A stretch of DNA of 15,873 bases from an uncultured Eubacteriales bacterium (GTDB lineage Bacteria; Bacillota; Clostridia; Oscillospirales; Butyricicoccaceae), in assembly GCA_934630445.1 (NCBI GenBank), contig CAKTWY010000035.1, positions 1-15,873 of the forward strand, read 5' to 3'. The position numbers were made by a program, and so were the translations under genes. Of this stretch, positions 1 through 7,366 are shown in pieces. How positions within the stretch are numbered: the first letter of the stretch is position 1; each line of letters opens with the position of its first letter. The notes under the pieces are model-generated. The model saw nothing but the letters and a program-made list of their open reading frames with translations. It did not search any database and was not told the origin of the DNA.

Positions 1-38
1 GCGTAGCACTGCACAATCTCGAGGAGGACGGGGAATAG
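1..38 (+). CDS. Possible 3' end of an unidentified gene
   Basis: In plus frame 3 eleven sense codons run from the window edge to a TAG at 36-38, and the peptide ends HNLEEDGE. It would converge with the dacA-like gene, and the large terminator at 176-258 could then serve both. The stretch is far too short to identify. A competing minus-strand frame (ATG at 198, reading MACRRAFF... to the left edge) is also open, but it starts inside the terminator stem and has no ribosome binding site, so I prefer the plus-strand tail. Confidence 0.2.
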   Translation, partial: VALHNLEEDGE

Positions 39-175
39 CCTGCGCCGTATGCCGCCGTGAAAGCGGCCGGGCAGTTCCGGGCGCCATGCCGTCCCATACG
101 CGGATTTCTTCCGCGGCGCGCTGACTTTCTGTCCATTCTGCGTACGTCAGGCCGGCCCTGCCGGTGGCTTCCCCA

Positions 176-258
176 AAAAAGGCGCGCCGACACGCCATGC
201 CCCGCGACGCGTCTGACGCGTCATATGCCGGGGCGCGGCGTCTTCGACGCGCCTTTTT
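176..258. terminator. Long compound bidirectional terminator hairpin
   Basis: The outer stem pairs AAAAAGGCGCG (176-186) with CGCGCCTTTTT (248-258). Three further stems nest inside: ACGCC/GGCGT (192-196/237-241), GCCCCG/CGGGGC (199-204/229-234) and GACGCGT/ACGCGTC (206-212/216-222), closed by the loop CTG. Read leftwards the hairpin follows the dacA-like stop codon by about 40 nt and ends in a T run (six A on the plus strand at 175-180). Read rightwards it ends in TTTTT, so it can terminate transcription in both directions. The rest of 39-298 shows no convincing gene. Confidence 0.85.
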
Positions 259-298
259 GAAAGAGCGGTGCGCAAGCCCTGTGCCTGCGCCGGTCAGA

Positions 299-1612
299 CT
301 ATCTGCGCCGCCTGCCGCGGTAGCCGCGGTATTTCTTTTTCCGCGCGCGGCGGCGGTTGATGACGATGGTAAAGATCACCATGAACGCAATAAAGCCCAT
401 GATACCCGCTACGATATACCGGAATGTGCGCGAGCGCACGAACGTCTCCATCCTGTCGAGCTGATAAAGCACTTCCGAACGTTCGACATCGGTCATGGCG
501 ACGAGCGGAACCGTGCCGTATACCGTGTCGCCGTCCGACACGGTGATCGTGCCGATCGCATCCCCTTTTTTGATCGGCGCGGTGAGCTCGCCCTCCGGCA
601 GATCATTTGTGAGCGTCAGAGCGGAGACGTCCAGATCCTTGGGTACCAGGCGCTCGAGCGCATATTCCGGTTCGACGACGACGCTGTCGCGCCCCTTCGC
701 CAGGCGGACGGGCAGCTCGTCAATGGGAATGGCGTCTTTCAGCAGCGTTTTTGTCGTAAAGCTGTCAAACGCCCACTCCATCAGGCGCTTGGACTCGGTA
801 AAGCTCCTGATCATGCGCGTTTCCTCGTCGCGCTGCGCGCCAAAGACGAGGCACATCAGGCTGAGGTCTTTATCTTCCGCGGTTGAAACGAGGCAGTAGC
901 CGGCCTTGCTCGTCGAGCCGGTCTTCACGCCGGTGGCCTTTTTATAGTAATATTCCGGATCGATCCGCTGGGTGAGCAGATAATTGGTGGTATAGTAATG
1001 GCGCACATCCTCCGTCAGCGGCGTGGGCTCGACGCGGTACTCCTTCAGCGCCACGATCTCGCGGAACTTATCGTATTCCAGTGCGGCGCGCGTGATCTTG
1101 TAAAGATCCGCCGCAGTCGTATAGTGCTCCTCATCGTGCAGGCCGTGCGGATTCATAAAATGCGTATTTTCACAGCCGAGCGCCGCCGCGCGCGCATTCA
1201 TTTTTTCGACAAATGCGTCGGTCGACCCTGCGACATGCTCGGCGATGACGTTTGACGCGTCGTTTGAAGAGGGGATGAGCAGAATGTGAAGAAGCTCGTC
1301 CAGCGTGAATGTCTCCCCCGCCTTGAGGGACACGACGCTCCCCGTTCCCTCCAGGCTTTTGACGGCGTTTTCGCTGACGGTCGCGACCTCGTCGAGCTTG
1401 CCGTACTCAAGCGCGAGCAGGGCGGTCATGATCTTCGTCGTGCTCGCGGGGTAGACGCGTTCATCCGCGTGAAAATCGAGCAGCGTCGTCTCTGTATTCA
1501 TATCGATAACCAGCGCGGCCTTGCACTGCGGCGCGGGGTCGTCAAGCGCCGCGGCAGAAAATGTCAGTGCAAAGACCACAAGCATCAAAAGGCACAGCTT
1601 TTTTACCGGCAT
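299..1612 (-). CDS. dacA: D-alanyl-D-alanine carboxypeptidase (penicillin-binding protein 5 family)
   Basis: This serine DD-carboxypeptidase (437 aa) removes the terminal D-Ala from peptidoglycan pentapeptides at the outer face of the membrane. All three penicillin-binding motifs are visible: SxxK as STTK at residues 57-60, SxN as SSN at 115-117, and KTG at 230-232. A signal peptide of about 22 residues (KKLCLLMLVVFALTFSAAA) is followed by the peptidase S11 domain and a beta-rich PBP5 C-terminal domain. A membrane helix near 400-420 and a very basic tail rich in Arg and Lys come last. The frame can be extended to a GTG at 1624, but GGAGG sits five bases before the ATG at 1612, so that start is chosen. 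The gene is transcribed alone from the promoter at 1649-1677 and ends at the hairpin 176-258. The class is certain; whether it is DacA, DacB or DacF is not. Confidence 0.93.
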   Translation of the reverse strand: MPVKKLCLLMLVVFALTFSAAALDDPAPQCKAALVIDMNTETTLLDFHADERVYPASTTKIMTALLALEYGKLDEVATVSENAVKSLEGTGSVVSLKAGETFTLDELLHILLIPSSNDASNVIAEHVAGSTDAFVEKMNARAAALGCENTHFMNPHGLHDEEHYTTAADLYKITRAALEYDKFREIVALKEYRVEPTPLTEDVRHYYTTNYLLTQRIDPEYYYKKATGVKTGSTSKAGYCLVSTAEDKDLSLMCLVFGAQRDEETRMIRSFTESKRLMEWAFDSFTTKTLLKDAIPIDELPVRLAKGRDSVVVEPEYALERLVPKDLDVSALTLTNDLPEGELTAPIKKGDAIGTITVSDGDTVYGTVPLVAMTDVERSEVLYQLDRMETFVRSRTFRYIVAGIMGFIAFMVIFTIVINRRRARKKKYRGYRGRRRR

Positions 1613-1648
1613 AGTTTCCTCCACAAAATTATGTAAACTTGTGTGTCA

Positions 1649-1677
1649 ATTATACCAGAAGGCTTTGATGATTTCAA
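1649..1677 (-). promoter_or_regulatory. Sigma-A type promoter of the dacA-like gene
   Basis: On the minus strand, TTGAAA (1672-1677) and TATAAT (1649-1654) are separated by exactly 17 bp. The bases TGG before the -10 make it an extended -10. Transcription would start near 1642, giving a leader of about 30 nt that contains the GGAGG site. The promoter lies in the divergent spacer shared with the comEA-like gene. Confidence 0.8.
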
Positions 1678-1697
1678 CGCCGGGAGGAGATGTTTTT

Positions 1698-2261
1698 ATG
1701 ACAAAAATAAGAGCGCAGCTGATCCTTTTCTGTGTCGCCCTGGCGGCGATCTGTGTCATGCTCGGCTATCTGTGGGGCAGCAGGTCGAATCCCGGCGTCT
1801 ATCTGTCTCTGGAAAAGGAATATGCTGCCGCCATGCGCGAGAGCGTGGGCACGGAGGACTGGCCGCTCACGGATGCAAAAGCTGAAAACGGCGCGGCAGC
1901 AGCGCCGGATGCCGCGCAAAGCAATTCGCCCGGCGGCCAAGCCCTTCCGGAGGAAACGGACGCGCCCGGCCCGGTTTCAGAAAGCGGCCATGAGAAAGAC
2001 GCCGCAGCAGACGATGCCCCAGATCCGGCCGAAGCCCCGTCTGCCGGCAAGGAGGACGAAAACCGCACGCTCATCAACATCAACACCGCGACGCTTGCCG
2101 AGCTGCAGCAGCTTCCCGGTATCGGGCCGGCGCTGTCGCAGCGCATCGTTGATTACCGGACGGAAAACGGCGATTTCAAATCCGTGCGGGAGCTGTTGTC
2201 CGTCAGCGGCATTGGGGTGAAAAAGCTCGCACAGATCGAGGCGCTCGTGACCGTCGGGTAG
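1698..2261 (+). CDS. comEA: ComEA-like helix-hairpin-helix DNA-binding protein
   Basis: This 187-aa protein has a short cytoplasmic N-terminus, a membrane segment at about residues 8-27 (LILFCVALAAICVMLGYLWG), and a low-complexity linker rich in Ala, Glu, Asp and Pro (about 55-122). The C-terminal double helix-hairpin-helix domain (about 124-187) contains LININTATLAELQQLPGIG and a second hairpin VSGIGVKK. ComEA proteins bind double-stranded DNA outside the membrane during transformation. Here the linker replaces the SLBB domain found in many ComEA proteins. The open frame begins at 1521, but the ATG at 1698 has GGGAGGAG about 8 nt upstream and places the membrane helix at the N-terminus. No comEB or comEC follows, so a role in uptake is inferred from the family only. 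Confidence 0.88.
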   Translation: MTKIRAQLILFCVALAAICVMLGYLWGSRSNPGVYLSLEKEYAAAMRESVGTEDWPLTDAKAENGAAAAPDAAQSNSPGGQALPEETDAPGPVSESGHEKDAAADDAPDPAEAPSAGKEDENRTLININTATLAELQQLPGIGPALSQRIVDYRTENGDFKSVRELLSVSGIGVKKLAQIEALVTVG

Positions 2262-2281
2262 CGCGTTACGCGCCAGGAGGA

Positions 2282-2389
2282 GCGGAGGATACCGGCCTTT
2301 GACCGGCGCCCTCCGCCCGCTGCATGAAAGCGGGCATATCCCCATCTGATGTCCGGCGTTCCGGGCAGGGTGCCGATCTCACCGGAACG
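2282..2389. other. Two hairpins in the convergent comEA/asparaginase spacer
   Basis: Between the convergent stop codons, GCGGAGG (2282-2288) pairs with CCTCCGC (2310-2316), with an inner CCGG/CCGG. CGTTCCGG (2357-2364) pairs with CCGGAACG (2382-2389). Neither is followed by a good T run on either strand. They are plausible transcript ends or mRNA-stabilising stems rather than proven terminators. Confidence 0.45.
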
Positions 2390-2438
2390 TCAGGTGTCTC
2401 AAAAATGCCGGTACTGTTTTTCTGCAAACAAAGTTCCT

Positions 2439-3476
2439 CTATTTTCCCCCGGCTCCGGGGATGTACGCTTTTGAATACATGCGAAAGCTCTCCGCGATCT
2501 GCCCAGGCGTGCATTCGCTGATCAAAAGGAACGTCAGCAAAAGGCGCGCCTTGCGCCCGTCGAGCTGGCCCGCCATGAGATAGCCGTGTTCGATGCAGTA
2601 GCGCGGCATGCCATAATCATTTCCGTACGTGCCGGTCATGACGTCTCCCGCGCCGATGCGCGTTGCCATAACGGCCGGCATGCGCGCATGGATGCGCTCA
2701 AAACGTTCAAACACCCATTCGGCGACACTGCCGCCGCCTGTGCCCTCGACAACAACGCCTTCGCAGCCCATCGTTTCGACGCAGTCGAGGAGCTTACCCG
2801 TGTCGCCGAGATAAGAGCTGTAGAGAAGCACATCTTTGGGCGGCGTTTTGACTTCCAGCCACGGCATCAGCCGGCGCACGGGCCGCGTACGTACGCTGGG
2901 TGTGCCTTCTGCGATGTACCCAAGCGGAAATTCCGAACCAAAGGCGCCTGGGTTAAGCGGATGCAGCTTGCGCACATAGTCGGCGGAATGGATCTCGTCA
3001 TTGAACACGACAATGGCGCCAAGTTCCCTGCATGCGCCGGACGCCGCCGCTGCAATTGCGGAGACAAGGTTGCCCGCGCCATCGGCGCTTCGCGCTTCCG
3101 GGATGCGCATCGCGCCTGTAAAAACAATGGGCGTGTCTGTCCGGACAAGGAGATTGATGCTGAAGGCCGCCTCTTCCATGACATTTGTGCCCATGACAAC
3201 GACAATCCCATCGACCGCGTCCTCGCGCAGCGTGCGCTTAAGCTCTTTCGAGACGTTTACAAGATCAGAAATTTTTGTCTCATACCCGTCCAGGCGGCTG
3301 AAGGATTTGACAGAGATGCGCACCGCATCATCGAGCGCGTGAAAGGTCTTTACATAATCGGCAATATTGACAACTGTGCTTTCCCCTTTTTCATTGATGA
3401 AGCACGCAATCGTACCGCCCAGAAGCAGAACGCGCACATGGCGCGGCGCGTCCGCTTTTGCAAGTTCTTTTGACAT
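2439..3476 (-). CDS. Asparaginase/glutaminase family protein with a variant active site
   Basis: The 345-aa product matches the two-domain L-asparaginase fold in length and motif order. GGTIA at 20-24 carries the nucleophile Thr22. MGTNVMEE at 95-102 stands where HGTDTMEET is usual. Next come VFTGAMR at 118-124, SADGAGNL at 130-137, and FNDEIHSADYVRK ending in the expected catalytic Lys170, followed by PLGYI. Asparaginases hydrolyse Asn to Asp and ammonia. The active-site Asp of the second motif is Asn here (Asn98), and the usual DS(S/A) substrate-binding motif reads LDG near 62-64, so substrate and activity are uncertain. The frame extends to 3596, but the ATG at 3476 has GGGGGAAG upstream and fits the family length. 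The gene lies 470 bp downstream of livF in the same direction, behind its own leader. No signal peptide is seen, so it is probably cytoplasmic. Confidence 0.85.
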   Translation of the reverse strand: MSKELAKADAPRHVRVLLLGGTIACFINEKGESTVVNIADYVKTFHALDDAVRISVKSFSRLDGYETKISDLVNVSKELKRTLREDAVDGIVVVMGTNVMEEAAFSINLLVRTDTPIVFTGAMRIPEARSADGAGNLVSAIAAAASGACRELGAIVVFNDEIHSADYVRKLHPLNPGAFGSEFPLGYIAEGTPSVRTRPVRRLMPWLEVKTPPKDVLLYSSYLGDTGKLLDCVETMGCEGVVVEGTGGGSVAEWVFERFERIHARMPAVMATRIGAGDVMTGTYGNDYGMPRYCIEHGYLMAGQLDGRKARLLLTFLLISECTPGQIAESFRMYSKAYIPGAGGK

Positions 3477-3597
3477 ATCAGGCAGACTTCCCCCTTTTTG
3501 CCGTAAAAATGATGTCAGAAACGGTCCTGCACGTCTGTTTATCATGCGCCAAAAATCGTTTTTTACCCGTTTGCACAGCGGATGACCGACGTGCACG

Positions 3598-3650
3598 CGA
3601 AACCCCGGAACGCGGACGGCCGATTGAGCCGTTCCCGTTCCGGGGCTTCG
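3598..3650. repeat. Strong hairpin in the asparaginase leader, related to the 11427-11476 terminator
   Basis: Arms 3598-3612 and 3636-3650 pair at 14 of 15 positions around the core CCCCGGAACG/CGTTCCGGGG. Inside, GGACGGC and GCCGTTCC pair with one bulge. No T run follows on either strand. The left arm shares the 13-mer CCCCGGAACGCGG with the terminator at 11430-11442. In the minus-strand leader of the asparaginase-like gene it lies about 120 nt before the start codon. Confidence 0.7.
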
Positions 3651-3771
3651 ATCTATTGGATGGAGAAATGGAGAACAGCGAAAGAAAGCAAACCGCTACT
3701 TGGTATCCTGCAGGGCGTCAAAGTCCTAGGCGCCTTCCCTGCGGTGCACGCCATTGTGCCCGATTATGCAG

Positions 3772-3806
3772 AAAAAGCGCTGTCGGAAATTTTCATCCGA
3801 CAGCGC
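3772..3806 (-). terminator. Intrinsic terminator just downstream of a consensus promoter
   Basis: GCGCTGTCGGA (3777-3787) and TCCGACAGCGC (3796-3806) form an 11-bp perfect stem with an 8-nt loop. On the minus strand a run of five T follows (3772-3776). It lies 138 nt beyond the livF stop, so it can end the liv operon. It also lies only about 10 nt downstream of the transcription start predicted from the promoter at 3824-3852, so it may act as an attenuator for the asparaginase-like gene or form the end of a very short RNA. Confidence 0.9.
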
Positions 3807-3823
3807 CTTTGCTGTATGGTCAA

Positions 3824-3852
3824 ATTATAAGCCTGAAAACCGCAGGTGTCAA
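3824..3852 (-). promoter_or_regulatory. Perfect consensus sigma-A promoter facing the asparaginase-like gene
   Basis: On the minus strand TTGACA (3847-3852) and TATAAT (3824-3829) match the consensus at all 12 positions, with a 17-bp spacer (3830-3846). It is the best promoter match in the window. The predicted start is near 3817, so the first feature transcribed is the terminator hairpin 3806-3772. The rest of the 340-nt leader then runs to the asparaginase-like ATG at 3476. Confidence 0.85.
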
Positions 3853-3943
3853 GCGGCAATCAGCATCTTTTTGTAATTTGTACGATCGTTCAAAATGCAG
3901 CGGCATTCTGCAGGTTTTTCCATGCAATCCTGCAAAATGAGGC

Positions 3944-4657
3944 TCAGCCGCCCAGATAGGCGCGGCGCACGGCGTCGCTGCTCGCCAGCTCGTCCGCGTC
4001 GCCCGACATGGCGATCTGCCCCGTCTCGAGAATATAAGCGCGGCTGGCGATGGACAGGGCGAGATTGGCGTTCTGCTCGACGAGAAGAATGGTCGTTCCC
4101 GCGCGGTTGATCTCCTGAATCAGATCGAAGATCTCTTTGACCAGCACCGGGGAAAGGCCCATGGACGGCTCGTCGAGAAGCAGGAGCTTCGGGCGCGCCA
4201 TCAGCGCGCGCGACATGGCCAGCATCTGCTGCTCGCCGCCCGACAGCGTGCCGGCCAGCTGGTTTTTGCGTTTTCCCAGGATGGGGAAACGCTCGTACAT
4301 CGACTCAATATCGCGGCGGATCTGCGCCTTATCACCGCGCAGATAGGTACCCATCAGAAGGTTCTCGTAAACCGTCATATCGGTAAAGATGCGCCGCCCT
4401 TCCGGCACCTGCACAATGCCCGCGCGCACGATCTGCGTGGGAGAGGCCTTCGTCAGCTCCTTGCCGCCGAGCGAAATGCTTCCGCTTGCGGCCGGGATGA
4501 GGCCGGAAATGGCGCGAAGCGTCGTGCTCTTACCCGCTCCGTTCGAGCCGATCAGGGTGATGATCTCGCCTTCGTTCACCTCGAGCGACACATCCCTGAG
4601 CGCCTGGATGGCGCCGTAGCAGACGTTAAGATTTTTTATAACAAACACAGGTGTCAT
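3944..4657 (-). CDS. livF: Branched-chain amino acid ABC transporter ATP-binding protein LivF
   Basis: This is one of the two cytoplasmic ATPases that power the importer (237 aa, the usual LivF length). Walker A is GSNGAGKST near residues 37-45. The signature is LSGGEQQ, followed by Walker B LLLLDEPSMGLSP, and the H-loop lies in ILLVEQN. In the related branched-chain transporters LivF carries VEQ at this site where LivG has IEHD, which separates the two. The gene starts 12 nt after the livG stop, with GGGGGAAGG directly before the ATG, and is the last gene of the operon. The terminator at 3772-3806 follows. Confidence 0.95.
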   Translation of the reverse strand: MTPVFVIKNLNVCYGAIQALRDVSLEVNEGEIITLIGSNGAGKSTTLRAISGLIPAASGSISLGGKELTKASPTQIVRAGIVQVPEGRRIFTDMTVYENLLMGTYLRGDKAQIRRDIESMYERFPILGKRKNQLAGTLSGGEQQMLAMSRALMARPKLLLLDEPSMGLSPVLVKEIFDLIQEINRAGTTILLVEQNANLALSIASRAYILETGQIAMSGDADELASSDAVRRAYLGG

Positions 4658-4669
4658 CCTTCCCCCGCC

Positions 4670-5452
4670 TTACTGCAATTCTTCCCCGAGATACGCCTCG
4701 ATCACGCGCTTGTTGGCCTTGATCTCGTCCGGAACGCCCTCGGCGATAATGGTGCCGAAATCGAGCACATAAATGCGCTCGCACAGGCCCATGACAAACT
4801 TCATATCGTGTTCGATCAGGATGATCGTCAAACCGAATTCCGCCTTCAGACGCAGGATCAGGCGGCTGAGCTCTTCCGTCTCGCTCGGGTTCATACCCGC
4901 GGCAGGCTCATCCAGGAAGATGACCTTCGCGCCCGTGGCAATGGCGCGGGCGATCTCAAGCTTGCGCTGCTCGCCGTAGGGCAGGTTCTTCGCCAGCTCC
5001 TGCGCTTTTTCCTGCAGGCCGACAAGCTCCAGAATATGCATCGCGTCGTGCGAAAAGCGCCTTTCATCGCGCTGGTATGCGCCTGTGCGCAAAATTGCCG
5101 CTACAAGGCCGTAGTGCACGTTTTTGTGCATGGCAATGCGCAGGTTGTCGAGGGCGGACAGCTCTTTGAAAAGGCGGATATTCTGGAATGTGCGGGAGAT
5201 CCCGCGCCGTGAGGTGAGATACGGCTTTAAGCCGTTGATCTTCACAAGGCTGCCGTCCTTGTCCTTGAGTTCGATCGTGCCGGAAGTTGGCACGTACACG
5301 CCGGTGAGGAGGTTGAAAATGGTCGTCTTTCCGGCGCCGTTCGGTCCGATCAGGCCGAGAAGTTCCCCCTCTTCGACGGTAATGTTTACGTCCGTGACGG
5401 CCTGCAGGCCGCCGAAGTTCTTGGCAAGGTCTTCAACTTTCAGGATTGTCAT
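4670..5452 (-). CDS. livG: Branched-chain amino acid ABC transporter ATP-binding protein LivG
   Basis: This is the second ATPase of the transporter (260 aa). Walker A is GPNGAGKTT near residues 36-44. The signature is the LivG-type LPYGEQRK instead of LSGGQ. Walker B is VIFLDEPAAGMNP, and the H-loop is LIEHDMKFVMGLCERIYVLD. The insertion between Walker A and the signature (RGISRTFQNIRLFKELSALDN) is typical of LivG. The ATG overlaps the livM stop codon by four bases (ATGA), which implies translational coupling. The upstream GGCGGGGCAG is a modest ribosome binding site. Confidence 0.95.
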   Translation of the reverse strand: MTILKVEDLAKNFGGLQAVTDVNITVEEGELLGLIGPNGAGKTTIFNLLTGVYVPTSGTIELKDKDGSLVKINGLKPYLTSRRGISRTFQNIRLFKELSALDNLRIAMHKNVHYGLVAAILRTGAYQRDERRFSHDAMHILELVGLQEKAQELAKNLPYGEQRKLEIARAIATGAKVIFLDEPAAGMNPSETEELSRLILRLKAEFGLTIILIEHDMKFVMGLCERIYVLDFGTIIAEGVPDEIKANKRVIEAYLGEELQ

Positions 5453-6465
5453 TTTTTCTGCCCCGCCTTTCCGCCGCGCGGGCGCACAAGGGATGTTATG
5501 CGCACAAGCTTCGACAGCCCGGCGCGGATCTTAACAAAAAACGGCGTTTCGCCGGATTTGACCAGCATGATGATGATAAGGATCAGCGCGTAGAGCACCA
5601 TGCGCAGCTCCGCCGCGTCCTGCAGGAGCATGGAGACGATATTCATCAGCACCGCCGCGCCCACTGTGCCCCAGAGATTGCCAAGCCCGCCGATAACGAC
5701 GATCATCAGGATGTCGATCGACTTCATAAAGCCGAAGTCCTTCGGCGCGATGTAGCCGACGTTGCCGGCGTAGAGCGCGCCGGCAAAGCCTGCAAGCGCC
5801 GTGCCGATGACAAAGGCGATCATCTTCGTGTTCGTCAGGTTGATGCCCATGGCCTCTGCCGCGACCTCGTCCTCACGCACGGCGATGCACGCGCGGCCGT
5901 AGCTCGAGCGGACAAAGTTGCGCACGACGGCGAAGGCCACCGCCAGGCTGATGAACACCCACTCGAAGGTAGTGAAGCGCGGCAGGCTCGAAAGCCCCGC
6001 GGCGCCGCCGAGGACGGACTGGTCGATATTCAGGATGACGATGCGGATGATCTCCGCAAAACCGAGCGTCGCGATGGCGAGATAGTCGCCCTTTAAGCGA
6101 AGCGTCGGGATGCCGATGAGGAAGCCCGCAAGGCCGCCCGTGACTGCAGCCGCCGCACAGGCGAGCAGCGCCGTTCCCAGGTTCATCGGCAGGTTCATAA
6201 TAATCAGCGCACCCGTATACGCGCCGATGGCCATAAAGCCCGCGTGCCCGAGAGAAAACTGACCTGTGATACCGGTGATGAGGTTCAGCCCCAGCGCGAG
6301 AATGATGTCGATGCAGATCTTCTGCACGATCATCAGATAAAAAGGATCGATGATATTGACAAGGATGAGCACCTTCATCAGCACATAGACGGCAAGCGCC
6401 GCGCCCACGCCCACTGCGCAGTGGAAAAGGCTCCCGTTCGGGAAGCGGTTTTTCAGTTTATCCAT
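5449..6465 (-). CDS. livM: Branched-chain amino acid ABC transporter permease LivM
   Basis: This integral membrane permease (338 aa) forms a heterodimer with LivH. It shows the family hallmark GQFSLGHAGFMAIGAYTGAL near residues 67-86, many hydrophobic helices, and the ATPase-coupling loop with AAEAMGINLTNTKMIAF near 206-222. The C-terminal tail is basic. The gene starts three bases after the livH stop, and its ribosome binding site (GAGAAGG) lies inside the last codons of livH. It ends by overlapping livG by four bases. Confidence 0.95.
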   Translation of the reverse strand: MDKLKNRFPNGSLFHCAVGVGAALAVYVLMKVLILVNIIDPFYLMIVQKICIDIILALGLNLITGITGQFSLGHAGFMAIGAYTGALIIMNLPMNLGTALLACAAAAVTGGLAGFLIGIPTLRLKGDYLAIATLGFAEIIRIVILNIDQSVLGGAAGLSSLPRFTTFEWVFISLAVAFAVVRNFVRSSYGRACIAVREDEVAAEAMGINLTNTKMIAFVIGTALAGFAGALYAGNVGYIAPKDFGFMKSIDILMIVVIGGLGNLWGTVGAAVLMNIVSMLLQDAAELRMVLYALILIIIMLVKSGETPFFVKIRAGLSKLVRITSLVRPRGGKAGQKK

Positions 6466-6468
6466 GCA

Positions 6469-7344
6469 TCACACCTTCTCTCTCGTATCCTTGCCGAGCA
6501 GGCCGTGCGGGCGCACCAGCAGGACGATAATGAGGATGGCGAAGGCAACCGCGTCCTTGAACGCGCTGGAAATATAGGCGCTGACCATCGTCTCAATAAA
6601 GCCGAGCAGAAGCCCGCCGACCATCGCGCCCGGAATGCTGCCGATCCCGCCGAAGACCGCCGCGATAAAGGCCTTCAGGCCCGGCTGCATGCCCATGAGG
6701 GGGTTGATCTTAAACATCGCGCCGTACATCACGCCCGCGACACCTGCCAGCGCAGAGCCGAGAATAAAGGTAAATGAAATCGTCTGATTGACATTGACGC
6801 CCATCAGCTGCGCCGCGTCGCGATCGGAGGAGACGGCGCGCATCGCCCGGCCCATGCGCGTCCTTTTGATGATCAGCTGCAGGGCGATCATCATGGCCAC
6901 CGTGATGCCCAGCACATACAGCTGGTTGAGCGGCAGGTGGATCGAGCCGAGCTCGATCGACTCAGTGACGAAAAAGTCCGTCGGATACGAACGGGAATCG
7001 GCTTTGAAAATATACATCATCAGATACTCGAGCAAAAACGACACGCCGATGGCCGTGATGAGCAGCGTGATGCGCGGCGCGTTTCTGAGCGGCTTGTAGG
7101 CAAGCTTTTCCGTGAGCATGCCCAGCAGCGCACACGCCGCGACCGATACCAGCAGCGCCGGCATGAACGGAAGCCCCGCCGACGCGCACAGGTAGCCCAC
7201 ATATGCGCCGACCATCAGAATGTCGCCATGGGCAAAGTTGATAAGCTTGATAATGCCGTAGACCATCGTATATCCCAGCGCGATGAGCGCGTAGATACTG
7301 CCGATGGACAGGCCGTTTATGATCTGCTGGATAAACTGATCCAT
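6469..7344 (-). CDS. livH: Branched-chain amino acid ABC transporter permease LivH
   Basis: This permease partner of LivM has 291 aa, standard for LivH. The signature GLSIGSIYALIALGYTMVYG near residues 9-28 is followed by IIKLINFAHGDILMVGAYVGY. The coupling loop MRAVSSDRDAAQLMGVN is also present. The open frame runs up to 7461, but the ATG at 7344 is preceded by AAGGAGG at ideal spacing and starts the family-typical MDQFIQQIINGLSIGS, so the longer frame is rejected. A 204-nt spacer with three hairpins separates it from livK. Confidence 0.95.
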   Translation of the reverse strand: MDQFIQQIINGLSIGSIYALIALGYTMVYGIIKLINFAHGDILMVGAYVGYLCASAGLPFMPALLVSVAACALLGMLTEKLAYKPLRNAPRITLLITAIGVSFLLEYLMMYIFKADSRSYPTDFFVTESIELGSIHLPLNQLYVLGITVAMMIALQLIIKRTRMGRAMRAVSSDRDAAQLMGVNVNQTISFTFILGSALAGVAGVMYGAMFKINPLMGMQPGLKAFIAAVFGGIGSIPGAMVGGLLLGFIETMVSAYISSAFKDAVAFAILIIVLLVRPHGLLGKDTREKV

Positions 7345-7366
7345 CGCGTCAACCTCCTTGGAGAAC

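Noticed and set aside
1..198. Minus-strand frame from an ATG at 198 to the left edge (MACRRAFF...)
   Set aside because: It begins inside the terminator stem without a binding site. Open frames of this length are common by chance in GC-rich DNA, though the window edge prevents exclusion.
1629..1656. Possible plus-strand promoter TTATGT-16-TATACC for comEA
   Set aside because: Both hexamers are weak and the spacing is short. They overlap the much better dacA promoter on the other strand.
2282..2389. Convergent-spacer hairpins as true terminators
   Set aside because: The stems are good but no T run follows on either strand, so they are listed only as structures.
2586..3473. 295-codon plus-strand frame opposite the asparaginase-like gene
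   Set aside because: It is a shadow of the clear minus-strand enzyme, with no family motif or ribosome binding site.
3582..3830. 82-codon plus-strand frame whose C-terminal half (LLGILQGVKVLGAFPAVHAIV) looks mildly protein-like
   Set aside because: It has no ribosome binding site and runs through the hairpin 3598-3650, the terminator 3772-3806 and the -10 of the minus promoter. No family is recognised. It could only be revived by conservation data.
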